This document shows, piece by piece, positions 33,350 through 43,949 of a stretch of 64,000 nucleotides of DNA (position 1 is the stretch's first letter; every line of letters begins with the position of its first letter). Made by a program: the position numbers and the translations under genes. The stretch comes from Nilaparvata lugens (Eukaryota; Arthropoda; Insecta; Hemiptera; Delphacidae), in assembly GCF_014356525.2 (NCBI RefSeq), contig NC_052514.1:3178046-3242045 (forward strand), in the 5' to 3' direction. Below the pieces are notes generated by a model. It had not been told where the DNA came from. It saw only the letters and a program-made list of their open reading frames with translations, and did no database searches.

Positions 33350-33720
33350 ATTTTAATTAGGGGGCGGAGCCTAATCCCCAGGGGGGCTCTAAACCCCGCC
33401 CAAATCCCCCCGCGCTCCGCGCGGGAAACTCCATTTTCTAACCCCTCGCCTGGACCATTTCTCCCACCGATACTAAAACCGCCATTTTATTTCAAGTATT
33501 TATTTGAAAAAAAACAATTTAGGGTGTACCAATTGCAGAATCCCCCTCCAAGCAATCCCCCACACTTCACGGACCCTCCCCCAGCCAAATCTCCTACTGA
33601 AGACCACCATTTTTGTTCAAGTACTTATTTTAAAAATAAGTAGACACTTGCAAGATCCTCCTTCCAACAAGTCCCCCCTCACCCCTATGCCGCCGCCCGC
33701 CGCCGCCCGCCTTTAAGCTT
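33350..33720. other. C-rich island
   Basis: An abrupt GC-rich patch in AT-rich DNA: 'gggggcggagcc', 'ccccaggggggct', 'ccccgccc', 'ccccccgcgctccgcgcggg', then CCCCC-rich text and CCGCCGCCCGCCGCCGCCCG at about 33691. The minus strand has several G runs of three or more within 60 bases. The 70-codon plus frame has no recognisable protein features. Confidence 0.6.
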
Positions 33721-33728
33721 AATGTTTT

Positions 33729-33965
33729 TTACTTTTTCATACACTTGCGCTCAGCTAGATCGAATAATGCTTCCCAGAGCTCATTAACATCAGTTATTGT
33801 CATAACTGGACATTCACAGCTACAGCCATAATGGAAATGACCATAACCATCAATCACAATATCTAGTAAATCATATATTTCGGATAATATGAGAATCTTG
33901 AATTGTTTGTATTTACATTGTTTGAATTTGATTGTCATGCTTAACCTCCTTACTGTCAGTGTCAT
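33729..33965 (-). CDS. Unrecognised 78-codon ORF, possible exon or gene remnant
   Basis: Minus-strand frame from ATG to TAA. The composition looks protein-like rather than random: an acidic/hydrophobic stretch (SEIYDLLDIVIDGYG), a cysteine cluster (HYGCSCECPV) and an amphipathic C-terminus (ELWEALFDLAERKC). A second frame just upstream (about 33929-34048, starting MGITFDEFNELANSV) overlaps its start in another phase. I do not recognise the family. It may be the 3' end of a gene interrupted by the nearby gap, or a viral or transposon remnant. A donor-like ACAGTAAGG lies near its start. Confidence 0.3.
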   Translation of the reverse strand: MTLTVRRLSMTIKFKQCKYKQFKILILSEIYDLLDIVIDGYGHFHYGCSCECPVMTITDVNELWEALFDLAERKCMKK

Positions 33966-34142
33966 TATCTAAACAGTACTTTGAATATCTTACACTATTT
34001 GCCAGTTCATTAAATTCATCAAATGTTATACCCATTAGAAGCCTTGATAGCTTTTGAACTTTGAATAACTAAAGCATTGACTCATAATTTATAGGTTATG
34101 TATGCACTAACACCTTTTGTAGTTACCACTGGCTGAACTCAG

Positions 34143-34236
34143 CAAAGACTGAGTAAAATACAGCTTACTTTCATTATATATGCTTTTCTTTCCACCTGAC
34201 TGTAGGATAAAAATGATATGAATATAATTTGATAGT
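34143..34236. repeat. Segment repeated next to the second gap
   Basis: 'gactgagtaaaatacagcttactttc' to 'aaaaatgatatgaatataatttgatag' occurs here and again at 34566-34658, where the N gap begins. On the minus strand both copies show a good acceptor (TTTTTATCCTACAG) and, about 30 bases on, a donor-like AAAGTAAGC, which could be a tiny exon. Confidence 0.7.
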
Positions 34237-34448
34237 ATATAATTAAATTCGATATTCACTTTATCCATGCAGTAAAAAGCGCAGGCGTTGAAGTTTTAAA
34301 GTGCTTCATCTCCATCTCTAGCTAATATTGATAGATTATCTATAGTAGACTAATATTTACTAAATATCTAGACTAATATAGAAAATCAATTGTTAACATT
34401 TAACTATGAGACAGACCTACATCACTGAGTTAGATCAGAATTAGAGAC

Positions 34449-34468
34449 AGCAGCAGCAGCAGCAGCAT
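34449..34468. repeat. (CAG)n microsatellite
   Basis: About seven CAG/AGC trinucleotides with no associated reading frame. Confidence 0.9.
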
Positions 34469-34658
34469 TTAGCTCTACTTATTTAATCTTTGTTGCTTCT
34501 GTTACTACATACAATCGTTTACTATCATTGATGTAGTGTTTAGATCGGTTATTTTTTTTTTTGAGTAAAGACTGAGTAAAATACAGCTTACTTTCTTTTA
34601 ATATGCTTTTCTTTCCACCTGACTGTAGGATAAAAATGATATGAATATAATTTGATAG

Positions 34659-34758
34659 NNNNNNNNNNNNNNNNNNNNNNNNNNNNNNNNNNNNNNNNNN
34701 NNNNNNNNNNNNNNNNNNNNNNNNNNNNNNNNNNNNNNNNNNNNNNNNNNNNNNNNNN
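34659..34758. other. Assembly gap (100 N)
   Basis: Exactly 100 N. The left flank is a second copy of 34143-34236; the right flank is the middle of a CTATAGTGAGG-family MITE (34759-34929). 34930-35514 is AT-rich with no recognised gene. Confidence 0.99.
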
Positions 34759-35514
34759 TTGCTATCCTTGTCTATCATTCGACAAAGCCGGTGGTACTAT
34801 ACTTTTCTAGGTCCACAACGACGACAATAATGTTTTTAACAGTGTAGAAATATAATTAATTAATTCAGAGAATCGGCATCGCTATTCTCCTATCTTTATC
34901 CACTGCCATTATAACGTGGACCTCACTATAGGACTATCGGCTTGAGTTAACAGTGAAATTTGGATCATGAACGCCCTATACCATGAGGTATAACTTCCTA
35001 TGCTATATTTTCCCTATGATATTATTCAAACTCCTGGAAGAGTATAAAGTGAAGAAATATGAATACTCACTTTAAATTGCTTAAATTAAAATTGTAGTTT
35101 ATATCACAGAAATTTACATTTATAATACACAACTCTACAAGTAATTTCAAATTTACTTCAATTAATTGATAATGATATGAATCAGTTGAATGCTTGATAA
35201 TTATTTATAAATGCCAGCCAGGCTGAACAGGAATCGAACCTTCAACCTCAATCCAAACCATACTACGAAAGAGAGGTTGATCTGGATCCAAGAAATTAAA
35301 AAAAAAACACTTTTATGAATCCAACAATATTAACCGACGATAAAACTACTTCAACAAAGAATAACTCAAATCAATAAGAATAAAAATTATTTTCAAATCA
35401 TAATTTCTAGGCGCTACAAAGTGGTAAAATAAAACTACTTCACCCACATAGAATATTAATTTATTTATTACAAACCTGAGGTCTACAACAGACAATCAAT
35501 AACAATCTACACAG

Positions 35515-36086
35515 GTAGTTTCAAGCTTGGTCCACACTGACTTGAAGAATGTTTGACAAACATGTTTGTCAAGGGACAAACATTTTTAATAGTTTGGACA
35601 AACAATGTTTGTCATCATTAGCGATAACTGGCAAATCGTTTATCCAGAAAGTTTGCTCAAACTGTTTGAAAGAAACGATATTTGTAATAATTTCATTGTA
35701 TGGTAAGAGATGTTGTGGTACTTCTCTATATAATTGAAAAAATAAGGCCCGGTTGCACAAAAGCCGGTTAAATATTAACCGTGATTAATTTCACGAAAAC
35801 CAATCAAAGAAGGCCTTTTTGATAAGACTGCTTCTCTGTTTGGTTCTCGGGGAATTAATCATTGTTAAAATTTAACCGGCTTTTGTGCAACCGGCACTAA
35901 GACGTTGATGGTTTCTCAATCTATTCCGAGATGCGATGAATTAACACACTTTTCTGATGTATTTTACACGACTTATTTACTTAAAATAATTGACTGCATG
36001 TCGTGTAAAATAGTACAAAAAAGTACATTGATGTTGTCAATACCAACAGATATAAATAAAATTTTATTGACAACATCAACGTCTCA
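35515..36086. mobile_element. Cluster of three short inverted-repeat elements
   Basis: A TGTTTGACAAACATG-type MITE occupies about 35515-35725. A GGCCCGGTTGCAC-family MITE with perfect-looking inverted ends is at 35746-35895. A palindromic element at about 35899-36086 has outer ends GACGTTGATG / CATCAACGTC and an inner ATTTTACACGAC / GTCGTGTAAAAT pair. Confidence 0.7.
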
Positions 36087-36600
36087 GGGCCGGTTTCCGA
36101 GCTTGGTCTTTAGCTAAGTTCTAGACTTTAAACAGCTGGAGTCAGAAAATTGGCTTACCGAAACGGGGCATAGTCGCAGTCCACATATGAATTAAATTTC
36201 GAAAAACAAGAAAATTGAACACAAAATAAAATAAAGAGAAAATAGTGTTAAGTATCAACTATTTCCAATCATTTATTATTTATTCAACTTAAGGACAAAG
36301 AAACAGACTACTTTCCAAAACTTTTTTCATCCCAATTTCATGAAATAAATTGTCCAAATAAAGGTTATGTGCGACTTTCCAATTCTTCACTAACTTCCAC
36401 ATTGAAACAAAACACAAACACTTGAAACATTTAGGAATGTTTCATTTCGTCAAGGGAAAACGTTTCCAATTATAGAAATCAGAAAATGAAGATTGTCATA
36501 AAACTGCGACTACGCCCCGTTTCGGAAAGCCAATTTTCTGACTCCAGCTGTTTAAAGTCTAGAACAACTTAGCTAAATCCCGAGCTCGGAAACCAGCCCT
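36087..36600. mobile_element. MITE with ~95-bp inverted ends (GGGCCGGTTTCCGAGC)
   Basis: The left end GGGCCGGTTTCCGAGCTTGG runs through 'ctagactttaaacagctggagtcagaaaattggctt' and 'cgaaacgggg'. The right end is its near-exact inverse, ending CTCGGAAACCAGCCC. A half copy lies at about 39690-39755. No ORF. Confidence 0.85.
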
Positions 36601-36672
36601 TATTCTTTCAATTTCAAACAATATTTGCTCTCAATAGAAACAACTGACAAATCATTCATCCAAACTCATAGT

Positions 36673-36833
36673 TCCGGTTGCATAAAAGTCGGTTAAATTT
36701 CAACCGTGATTAATTCCACGAGAACCAATCGGAGAAACATATTTCTTGAAAAAGCGTTCTCTGATTGGTTCGCGTGAAATCAATCACGATTAAAATTTAA
36801 CCGGATTTTGTGCAAACGGGCAATAGTCTCAAA
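36673..36833. mobile_element. MITE of the GGCCCGGTTGCAC family
   Basis: 'ccggttgcataaaagtcggttaaattt' and 'taaaatttaaccggattttgtgc' form the inverted ends. It lies just downstream of the BMS1 polyadenylation signal. Confidence 0.75.
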
Positions 36834-36887
36834 CTGTTCCCCACAATCATGTTTGTAAAACATTACCTCAGTATGGATCCACAATCA

Positions 36888-36893
36888 TTTATT
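36888..36893 (-). other. BMS1: Candidate BMS1 polyadenylation signal (AATAAA)
   Basis: AATAAA on the minus strand lies about 105 bases after the BMS1 stop codon, inside a short 3' UTR and before the next MITE. It is the first canonical signal downstream of the stop. Confidence 0.55.
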
Positions 36894-36997
36894 ACAAATC
36901 TGTACAAAATACCTTCTTAAGTGACAGCGAGTCAGCAATAGTAGCATCACTGAATTACATTGGGCTAATGCTGACATTTTGATGTGATTCTCTCGTG

Positions 36998-37195
36998 TTA
37001 GGTGCTTGATTGAGCCTGTTTTTTGGCCTGTTTCCTGTGTTGAGCTTTGATTTTATCGGCTCTCTTTCTCTGTCGCTGCATTTCCTCCAAGTGGTGAGTC
37101 TGTCGATGCTCTTTCAGTCTAGCAGCCGTGTCGCGTTTCTGCTGCCTCACCTTGGCCTTGTAGTTGGACTTCAGTTTCGCCATTAAGCTTGCCAC
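36998..37195 (-). CDS. BMS1: BMS1 ribosome biogenesis GTPase, last coding exon
   Basis: The exon follows a strong acceptor (TTTCTTTTAG) and runs in phase 0 to a TAA stop. It encodes a very basic tail (VASLMAKLKSNYKAKV, KRDTAARLKEHRQTHH, QRKRADKIKAQHRKQ). This fits the lysine/arginine-rich coiled C-terminus of BMS1, the nucleolar GTPase that acts with U3 snoRNP and Rcl1 in early 40S ribosomal subunit maturation. The preceding exon (40858-41019) ends in the matching phase. Assignment as BMS1 rests mainly on the upstream exons, because this tail alone is low complexity. Confidence 0.8.
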   Translation of the reverse strand: MASLMAKLKSNYKAKVRQQKRDTAARLKEHRQTHHLEEMQRQRKRADKIKAQHRKQAKKQAQSST

Positions 37196-37737
37196 CTAAA
37201 AGAAATTTGAAAAATTAAAAAATCATTATTTCAGAATAGAAAATAAAGGAGGAATTTACTGAGATATTGCATTTACTCAATTGTAATAGTTATTTGTGCA
37301 ACTAGTGCGCAAAAAGACAGTTTTCTGCACCGAAAGAAACGTTTACGCCCGAGCCTACGGCTCGGGCGGAATGGTTTCTTGAGTGCAGCAGAGGAACTTT
37401 GCGCAAGTATTTCACATTAAATTTTTCCTACAGTTACCATTGAATATGAAAAGTGGGTAATTATGGGTAAAATTCGCTGAAATCCATCAAATGTTTTTCT
37501 GTGTAATTTTATTATTGATAAAAACCTTAATTTATTCAAAATTGAATAATAATGTAGTAGTAAATGAATGAAGGCGGCTGTCACTCATGTCGCTGTCATC
37601 CACTGTTGTCCTTAATATTATTATAACGTGCACCACAGTCACTGTTACCAACTTAATTTTGATTTTGCTGCACTGGTGTTCCATATAACCTACTAACTAT
37701 TTTGCATTGCCATGTTGCAAATCTGGAGTGCAGAAAT
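37196..37737. repeat. BMS1 intron with a GAGCCTACGGCTCGGG hairpin module
   Basis: About 37310-37430 holds 'gtgcgcaaaaagac', the hairpin CCCGAGCCTACGGCTCGGGC and 'ctttgcgcaag'. These resemble the terminal modules of the elements at 37737-39305 and 43950-44690. The rest is AT-rich. Confidence 0.5.
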
Positions 37738-39305
37738 AGTATATTTCGCACCTAGGGTCGAAAAATATTTTTGCCCGTGTTGCGAACGCTATTTTTCGCC
37801 ACACCAAAAAAAAAACTTCCCAATATAAAAGAAATTGAAAAATAAATAAAATTCAAACAGCCTATTATGATAGTTTGAATCTTGGTTATGACAACTTTTA
37901 CTGTCAATTAATTTCAATATTACTAATTAATAATTTACAATAGTGACCATATTTTTATACTATTAATATTTCGAATAATTGTTTGAATTTTTATAGCTCG
38001 CGCTTTGCGCCCGGTGCAATATCTCATGGATAGATGGATGAATAGAATTTTCATTACTATTTTGAAATAATGTGATGAAAAAATTAATATAATTGCACAT
38101 TTCACAGTTTTGTCTCAAAATATATCTAAAAAAATTGATTGAAATTTAAATTACGGTAACTAATATAAAAAAATAGCTAATAAAAGTCGAAATTCATCGA
38201 CAAAAAAAAATGTCATTGACCGAGATTCGAACCTAGATCATGTTTGTTATTCACTGAGCTTTGAGTTCTGATGTATTACGCCTTTACCCTCTCGGCCATT
38301 CCGTATTGTTGAACGTAGAGGCCTGACTGATAACACTTAGCATACACGTAATACTGTAGGTACTGTGAACTAGACTTCTAAAAAAGTTTACTTCACTCCT
38401 AAAAAGCGTACAACTACAGACTTTGGCTCATGACTTATATTATTAAAATTAATATTATTATGTCTCACAATAAAATTTTCACTCTGAATTAAGTCAGGTA
38501 ACGTATGTAGGCTACTATAATAGTGTATAGCGGCAAATTTGAAGCCGGTTTGCCGGCATTTTCACAACAAAATATTGCTCTGGAAATAGTTAAATCATAG
38601 AGAAAACATTCGAAGATTCAATCTTGAGTGGGCCTAATGTTTTCTCTATATGGTTTAATATTGAAGTAAAATTATCTAAAAGTTTTAATAATGAATTACC
38701 GAAAAATTACTAGGTATTTTTCAGTCAAAGCTGAGTTTCACCAGTAGGCTTACCTTAAACTTCAGATCTCTGCTGTATTTTCTTATTATTATTATTGTTG
38801 ATTGTATTGCATTAAGAAGTGGAATTCGATAATAAAAAAGAAACAATTATTACTCTACCTCACTTTTAAATATTGATACAATTATTGTACTTTGATTTCA
38901 AATTCGATTCTTCACTTTTAAATACTTGCGATACGTACCTTTCTGACAATGGATAATGCATCAAACATTATATTGTTGAGGCTATAGAGATATCATCGTA
39001 TTCTATTGTTTGATAACAAAAACACAATAATAAATATCAAATTATGAAACAGTAATTTATAAAATATATTATAGACATAATACCGCGATTCACGATACAT
39101 AATTATATAGATTATTACAGTCGTTATGAGATTATCTCTCTATGATTTTTGTGAGATCGGAAACGATCAGCTGTTATTCAAGGTCATTTTACAGCCCTAG
39201 GGCCGTAAAGTTTTACCGGCCTGGTCGGAAAACAATCACTTTCGGCCTCCATATGACGCACGTAAACCAGCTCATTACATCCAAGTTTGGCGAAAAAAAT
39301 TTTCC
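37737..39305 (-). mobile_element. Modular repeat, copy A (interior type 2)
   Basis: It starts TAGTATATTTCGCACCTAGG and ends in 'tacggccctagggc'-like and 'catatgacgcacgtaaaccagctcattacatcc' modules, the same ends as copies C and D. The interior differs from C/D and matches copy B (57830-59312) in inverted orientation across most of its length. It contains a tRNA-like segment at 38212-38302. No ORF. It lies in the last BMS1 intron. Confidence 0.75.
38212..38302 (-). repeat. tRNA-Leu/Ser-like segment inside copy A
   Basis: On the minus strand it has an A box, TGGCCGAGAGGGTAAAGGCG, a long variable region and a B box, GGTTCGAATCTCG, in the layout of a class II tRNA. The two sides of the would-be acceptor stem do not pair, so it is not an intact tRNA gene. 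It may still provide a pol III promoter. Confidence 0.6.
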
Positions 39306-39774
39306 CGCACTAGAGCGGAAAAGTGATTCTTTGCGTTCTGTAATCAGTGCAGGAATGGCCACTTTTTAAGGTAACTGTAGGAAAATAAATTTACAGGATT
39401 TAATTTGGATTTTCCAGGGGCGAGGCGTGACTTTTTGGCTCAGTCATCTCCAGGAATAATTCAGTTGAAAGTTTGAATGAAAGCTGCACCCCCTCCCATA
39501 CTTTAAAGATAATAGAAAGAAAAATAAAAATCTTAGTACCCTTTTTGAAATATTTAATCACAACATGTTTCGGACATTGATGCCATTTAAAGATAATGTT
39601 TCATTTTGGACGATTATTTATCGAAAAAGATGACATCTAGTCAAGATGACTAGGTGGACTGGTAGATGACATCAAGATAAGCTTACTATTCAAAATCCTA
39701 GAGTTGAAAAGTCTAGAACTTGGCTAAATCTCAAGCTCGGAAACTGGCCCTCAAATTTATTTAAAAAATTGAAA
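39306..39774. other. BMS1 intron, no further gene
   Basis: It contains a half copy of the GGGCCGGTTTCCGAGC MITE (about 39690-39755) and a segment, 'tgaaatatttaatcacaacatgtttcgg'. No coding sequence was recognised. Confidence 0.45.
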
Positions 39775-40830
39775 TTTTTTATTCTTTATTGATTCATACA
39801 ACAAGTACATCATCAAAAATGACAGGGAGAGAAAATAAGGTAACCTTGTGCTATTCCTCTTCCAAATTTAGATAAGGTTACACATAGTCCGAAATAGGTT
39901 AAGTCTTGTAGCTGTTCACATCACTAAATTTTCAGTTCTTAATTATTTCCACAAAGTAGATTTTTTAATTTGGATGCTTCAAAACCAAACATAGAAGAAA
40001 TAATAATAATCAATCACAAATTGCATACAAAATAATTATCGTACGGTTTGCAACACTGGCGCGGAACAGTGGAATCGCAGAAAACAGCGATGTCTTTGAC
40101 CGTTTACTCAACCATCGTTTACGGGGAGAGGGAGAGTAATGATGTAGAAGAGTGGTGGTTACCAATGCTGAATAGCATTACTGGAATCGCATATTTTTGA
40201 GAATCACATTGAACGGATGGAACTGATGATGCAGTAGTCTACTTCATTCAAGCTTGGCACGCTCGCAAAAACGTATCTCTTTTGGTTTCTTCACCTTTTT
40301 TTGTATTTATTTTAAATATTTTCAATTTAATAATATACACATTACATAGCAATTTTTGTCCAGTCATCGGCGAATCCAGAGATGACCGGAAGCCTCGCCT
40401 CTGGGATTTTTGTTTAATAATAATTGGAAAAGAAAGGTTTTGGGAACGAAACGGGCCCGCCGAAACAACGGAAACCGAGGAATATATTGGTGGACCAGTC
40501 TGGTTACTTGAAGGCACTTTCAGCTGTTTGTTTTTTGGCCCTGCAAAATTATTTCTTTAATATGTGAATATTTCCTATTTTAGTGATAATAATATGAAAT
40601 ATTTCTTCTATGTTTGGTTTTGAAGCATCTAAATTTCAAAACCTACGTTGTGAAAATAATTAAGGACTGAACATTTTGTGAAGTGAACAAATACAAGACT
40701 TGACCTAATTCGGACTACATGAAACCTTATCTAAATTTGGGAGAGGAATAGAACAAGGTTATCTTATTTTTCTCTCCCTATCATTTTGATGATGATGTAC
40801 TTATTGTATGAATCAATAAAGAATTCAATA
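39775..40830. repeat. Inverted retroposon tails flanking a 610-bp unique segment
   Basis: 39775-39995 (-) and 40605-40830 (+) are inverted copies sharing 'atagaagaaat', 'aagcatc.aaat', 'aaggactgaa' and 'tttgggagaggaatag'. The middle, 39996-40604, occurs once in the window and is GC-richer ('cgaaacgggcccgccgaaacaacgg'). It has opposing 89- and 92-codon frames without recognisable motifs. It lies in the last BMS1 intron. Confidence 0.65.
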
Positions 40831-40857
40831 ATGATGAACTGATTACAAATAACTTAC

Positions 40858-41019
40858 TTTAGATTCTTCGACATCCCTGACAACAGCCACTCTGTCTATC
40901 TTGGGAGCGTTCTTCCTCATATTGTGGCGATGTTTCGGCTTGATTCTGTAGGGAAGTTCCTTTTGAAGACGCCTTGGAATAATCAGAGGTTTAAACACGA
41001 CAGGCTCTCGTTTTATTTC
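40858..41019 (-). CDS. BMS1: BMS1, penultimate coding exon
   Basis: A 54-codon exon between acceptor ATATTTTCAG and donor AAA|GTAAGT, phase 0 at both ends. It encodes EIKREPVVFKPLIIPRRLQ, then KELPYRIKPKH, then KIDRVAVVRDVEESK. The pattern of hydrophobic IIP-RRLQKELPYR-KPK followed by a basic RVAVVRDVEE segment is characteristic of the BMS1 region after the conserved AARP2CN/DUF663 part. It joins in frame to the last exon at 37195. On its 5' side it does not join directly to the exon at 59687-59957: that exon ends in phase 1, and about 60 residues of conserved sequence are absent between them. Confidence 0.85.
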
Positions 41020-42559
41020 CTGAAAATATAGCAAAAGTATCTCAATTATAATAATCAAATTGAATAAAACAATCAGTGTAAACTGAATAATTATAACAAT
41101 TTTGATATTTTGTATAAAGTTGTAGGAAAAAAATGTCTGGAACCAGAGCTCAAAGCTCTGATATTTTCTACTAATTCAATGGTAACTCAAGACAAAGAAG
41201 GCAGCTCTATCCTTTTCCAGCTCCACACCGTTGCCAAATTATACAACGGCGCGGAGTTGAAAAAGGATAGAGCTGCCTTCTTTGTCTAATAACAGACAAG
41301 AATATCATACCAATGTTGACTTTAACAAATCAGGTGCTAACTTTATAACGCATCAATCTAACTACAGTTAAACTACTCATCAGCTATTTACAACGATTTC
41401 ACCGAACAAACAAAATCAAATCAACATTTTTATTTACAACTCGAACAATTGAGGGTCCTGCCAAACCTCAAGGTTTTTCCACGGGTGCCCAGGTAAAAAA
41501 AACAAGTTACTAAACTATTACATTAATTACAACTGAAAAGCCAAGGGAATATTTATAAATTTATGAAGATCTCCACTTCCATGGTTGGAATAAACAATAA
41601 ATTGGTCAGACAATAACATAATTGATTATTTTAAACAGTAAATATTACATCAGATATACCGGTATCCGCTATCCAAGGCAGAGAATCGGCAACGCTGCTC
41701 TCCTATCTTTCTTCACTTCCACTATGAAGTGGACCTCACCATAATAATTATCTAGTGTCCCACTTGTTCCCTAACAGAAAACAACTAGTTTTGAATCAAT
41801 TCCGAAAACAATCGGAGAAAGATAGGAGAGCAGCGTAGCTGATTCTCTGCCTTTCCACTGCCTTCTATGGAGGATAGCTGATACCGGTATATCTGATTAA
41901 TTGTTCATTCTTGTTTAAAATGATCTAGTATGAATTTTATTCACCAAGAAAAACTAATTTCAATGATTAAATAACACATTTCCACGATTGTGATTTGCTT
42001 TCTATTACTTGTTTCCTGTTACCTTGTAGGATAAGTTTGACATTGGAAAATTGAATGATCGAGTCAAACATATGACTATGAAATGAAGGATGAATAATTA
42101 TGATACTATAGTGAGGTCCACGTTATAATGGCAGTGTTTGATTAGCAATGGTATTGCTAACCTTGTCTACCATTCAACAAAGCGGATATCTCTTTCTCGC
42201 TTTGCTCTGTTGCCAGACCGTCTTTAGCAATGTACAATTAATAATTGACAATATATTTCATCTTAATTAAGAAATTCATTATGAAACTATTGGAAAATAT
42301 AATTTCTTGTTTAATAAAATATATATGACTTAATTGAATATTTTAAACAAGAATGAACAGTTGATATTACATCAATAAACCTGTACCATTATGAAATTAT
42401 TGGAAAATATAATTTCTTGCTTAATAAAATATTCTTGATTATTATTATTGAGAAGTGGGAGGAGGAGGAGGAGGAGGCTTGAGTTACTATTCATCTCAAG
42501 TTTATAAACACTTCAAAGACTTCGTATTGAATTTATTTATGGTTTAGTTTATAATACAG
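41020..42559. other. BMS1 intron: MITE fragments, no exon found
   Basis: CTATAGTGAGG-family fragments lie at about 41190-41355 (with an inverted pair GACAAAGAAGGCAGCTCTAT / ATAGAGCTGCCTTCTTTGTC), 41665-41752, 41808-41912 and 42106-42260. A GGA run is at about 42455-42475. The missing BMS1 exon was searched for by eye here on the minus strand and not found. Confidence 0.55.
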
Positions 42560-42639
42560 GTTTGTGTTAAAGTTGGTGTCGTGTGAACAGAGGTTTGAGC
42601 AAACTTGGCTCAAAGCCAGATTTGCGTAAACCTGGCTTT

Positions 42640-42803
42640 TAGCTAAGTTTGCGCAAATATCGTTGTCGTGTAGACCCGGCATTATGATTATTATGTTTCC
42701 TGCACAAATTGAACCATTCTTCTATGGATTCATGCTGTTTCTTGCAAAACCGAGTAACGCTACGCAAATAGCACTTGACGGCAGACTCAAGTGAGGCGGC
42801 CAT
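42640..42803 (-). CDS. Unrecognised small ORF or possible first exon
   Basis: From an ATG in strong context (AAACATGGCCGCC) at 42803 the minus strand encodes MAASLESAVKCYLRSVTRF, then CKKQHESIEEWFNLCRKHNN, then runs into an adjacent repeat and stops. The first about 40 residues are protein-like (alternating charged and hydrophobic, CK-E-W) and GC-richer than the surroundings; the remainder lies in the repeat at about 42560-42680. I do not recognise the protein. It may be the first exon of a nested gene or a retained gene fragment. No clear GT donor was identified. Confidence 0.3.
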
Positions 42804-43015
42804 GTTTCTGGCTCTTTAACTCGACAACAATTGACGATCTGGTCGCACTGGTTTTTGGTGGGGATGATGAAAATCACGCCCCTACCGCTCTTCTGCGTCT
42901 TATGCTATGTGATCGGAAGTTGAAAAAGAAAAACTATATCGGACTATATGTAACTTTATCTAAATTTGGGAGAGGAACAGCACACGGTTACTTTATTACT
43001 TTCCTTGCCCTATTA

Positions 43016-43148
43016 TCATAGGTAAGGAAAGTATTGCTTTCCAAAAAATTTAAGGTACCCTAATTTCAAGTTTTCTATACGTTTCAAGGTCCCCTGAGTC
43101 CAAAAACATGATTTTTGGGTATTGGTCTGTGTGTGTGTATGTGTGTGT

Positions 43149-43198
<50 letters not shown>

Positions 43199-43570
43199 CT
43201 GTGAACACGATAACTCCATTCCAAATTAACCGATTGACTTGAAATTTTGTACTTAAGGTCCTTATACCATGAGGATCCGACAATAAGAAATTCAATTCAA
43301 GATGGCGGAAAAAATGGCGGATAATTACTAAAAAACCATGTTTTTCACGGTTTTCTCGAAAACGGCTCTAACGATTTTCTTCAAATTTATACCCTAGATA
43401 GCTATTTATAAGCCCTATCAAGTGACATGAGTCTCATTTCTGGGAAAATTTCAGGAGCTCCGTAATATTCTTGAGAAAAATGGCGGATAATCACTGAAAA
43501 AACATGTTTTTCACGATTTTCTCAAAAATGACGACCGATTTTTTTCAAATTCATACCCTGTATAGTTATA
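43016..43570 (+). repeat. Dispersed repeat with (GT)n
   Basis: It begins GGTAAGGAAAGTATTGCTTTCC and has 'ggcggaaaaaatggcggataa' twice with 'catgtttttcacg.ttttctc'. A (GT)n run with TATGTGTG interruptions is at 43128-43199. The DNA transposon inserted at its right end. Confidence 0.65.
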
Positions 43571-43938
43571 CAGGGTGATTCATAATTATGGTAAAATAAA
43601 TCAATACGTGATAGTAGAGGTAAAAATAAGAAAAAAGTTCATATAAACATATATCCATAAACGCTTCATTAACGAGCTATACAGAGTGAAAGATTTCGAC
43701 CGGAATTCAGTTCCTCCGGTGAAATACACAGATGCTGAATTGTTTGGGGACTAGTTTTTGAAAAACTTATGCTGGATTCATATGGAAAAATATCTGAAAA
43801 ATTGAATAAAACTAGTCTGGAAGCTGTAGTGTGAGTAGTTTTTGAGAAAAAAGTTGAATTATGCAAAGAATTCAAGTAGAAAAACACAGACTTCTACGTT
43901 TGATGCCCAATAACTTTCTTCAATGACAAGTAAACAAT
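43571..43938 (+). repeat. Left TIR, outer part
   Basis: It matches the inverse of about 57388-57754 with scattered substitutions, including 'tggatatatgtttatatgaac' and 'gaactgaattccgg'. The match breaks after AGTAAACAA and resumes near 45582 at CAATTGTAGAGAATTT. Confidence 0.85.
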
Positions 43939-43949
43939 AGTTATTTGTA

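Noticed and set aside
35215..35290. Possible tRNA (GGTTCGATTCCTGTTCAGCC on the minus strand)
   Set aside because: It has a B-box-like arm only; no A box or cloverleaf could be drawn.
43016..43295. His/Thr-rich minus-strand ORFs
   Set aside because: Read-through of a (GT)n microsatellite.
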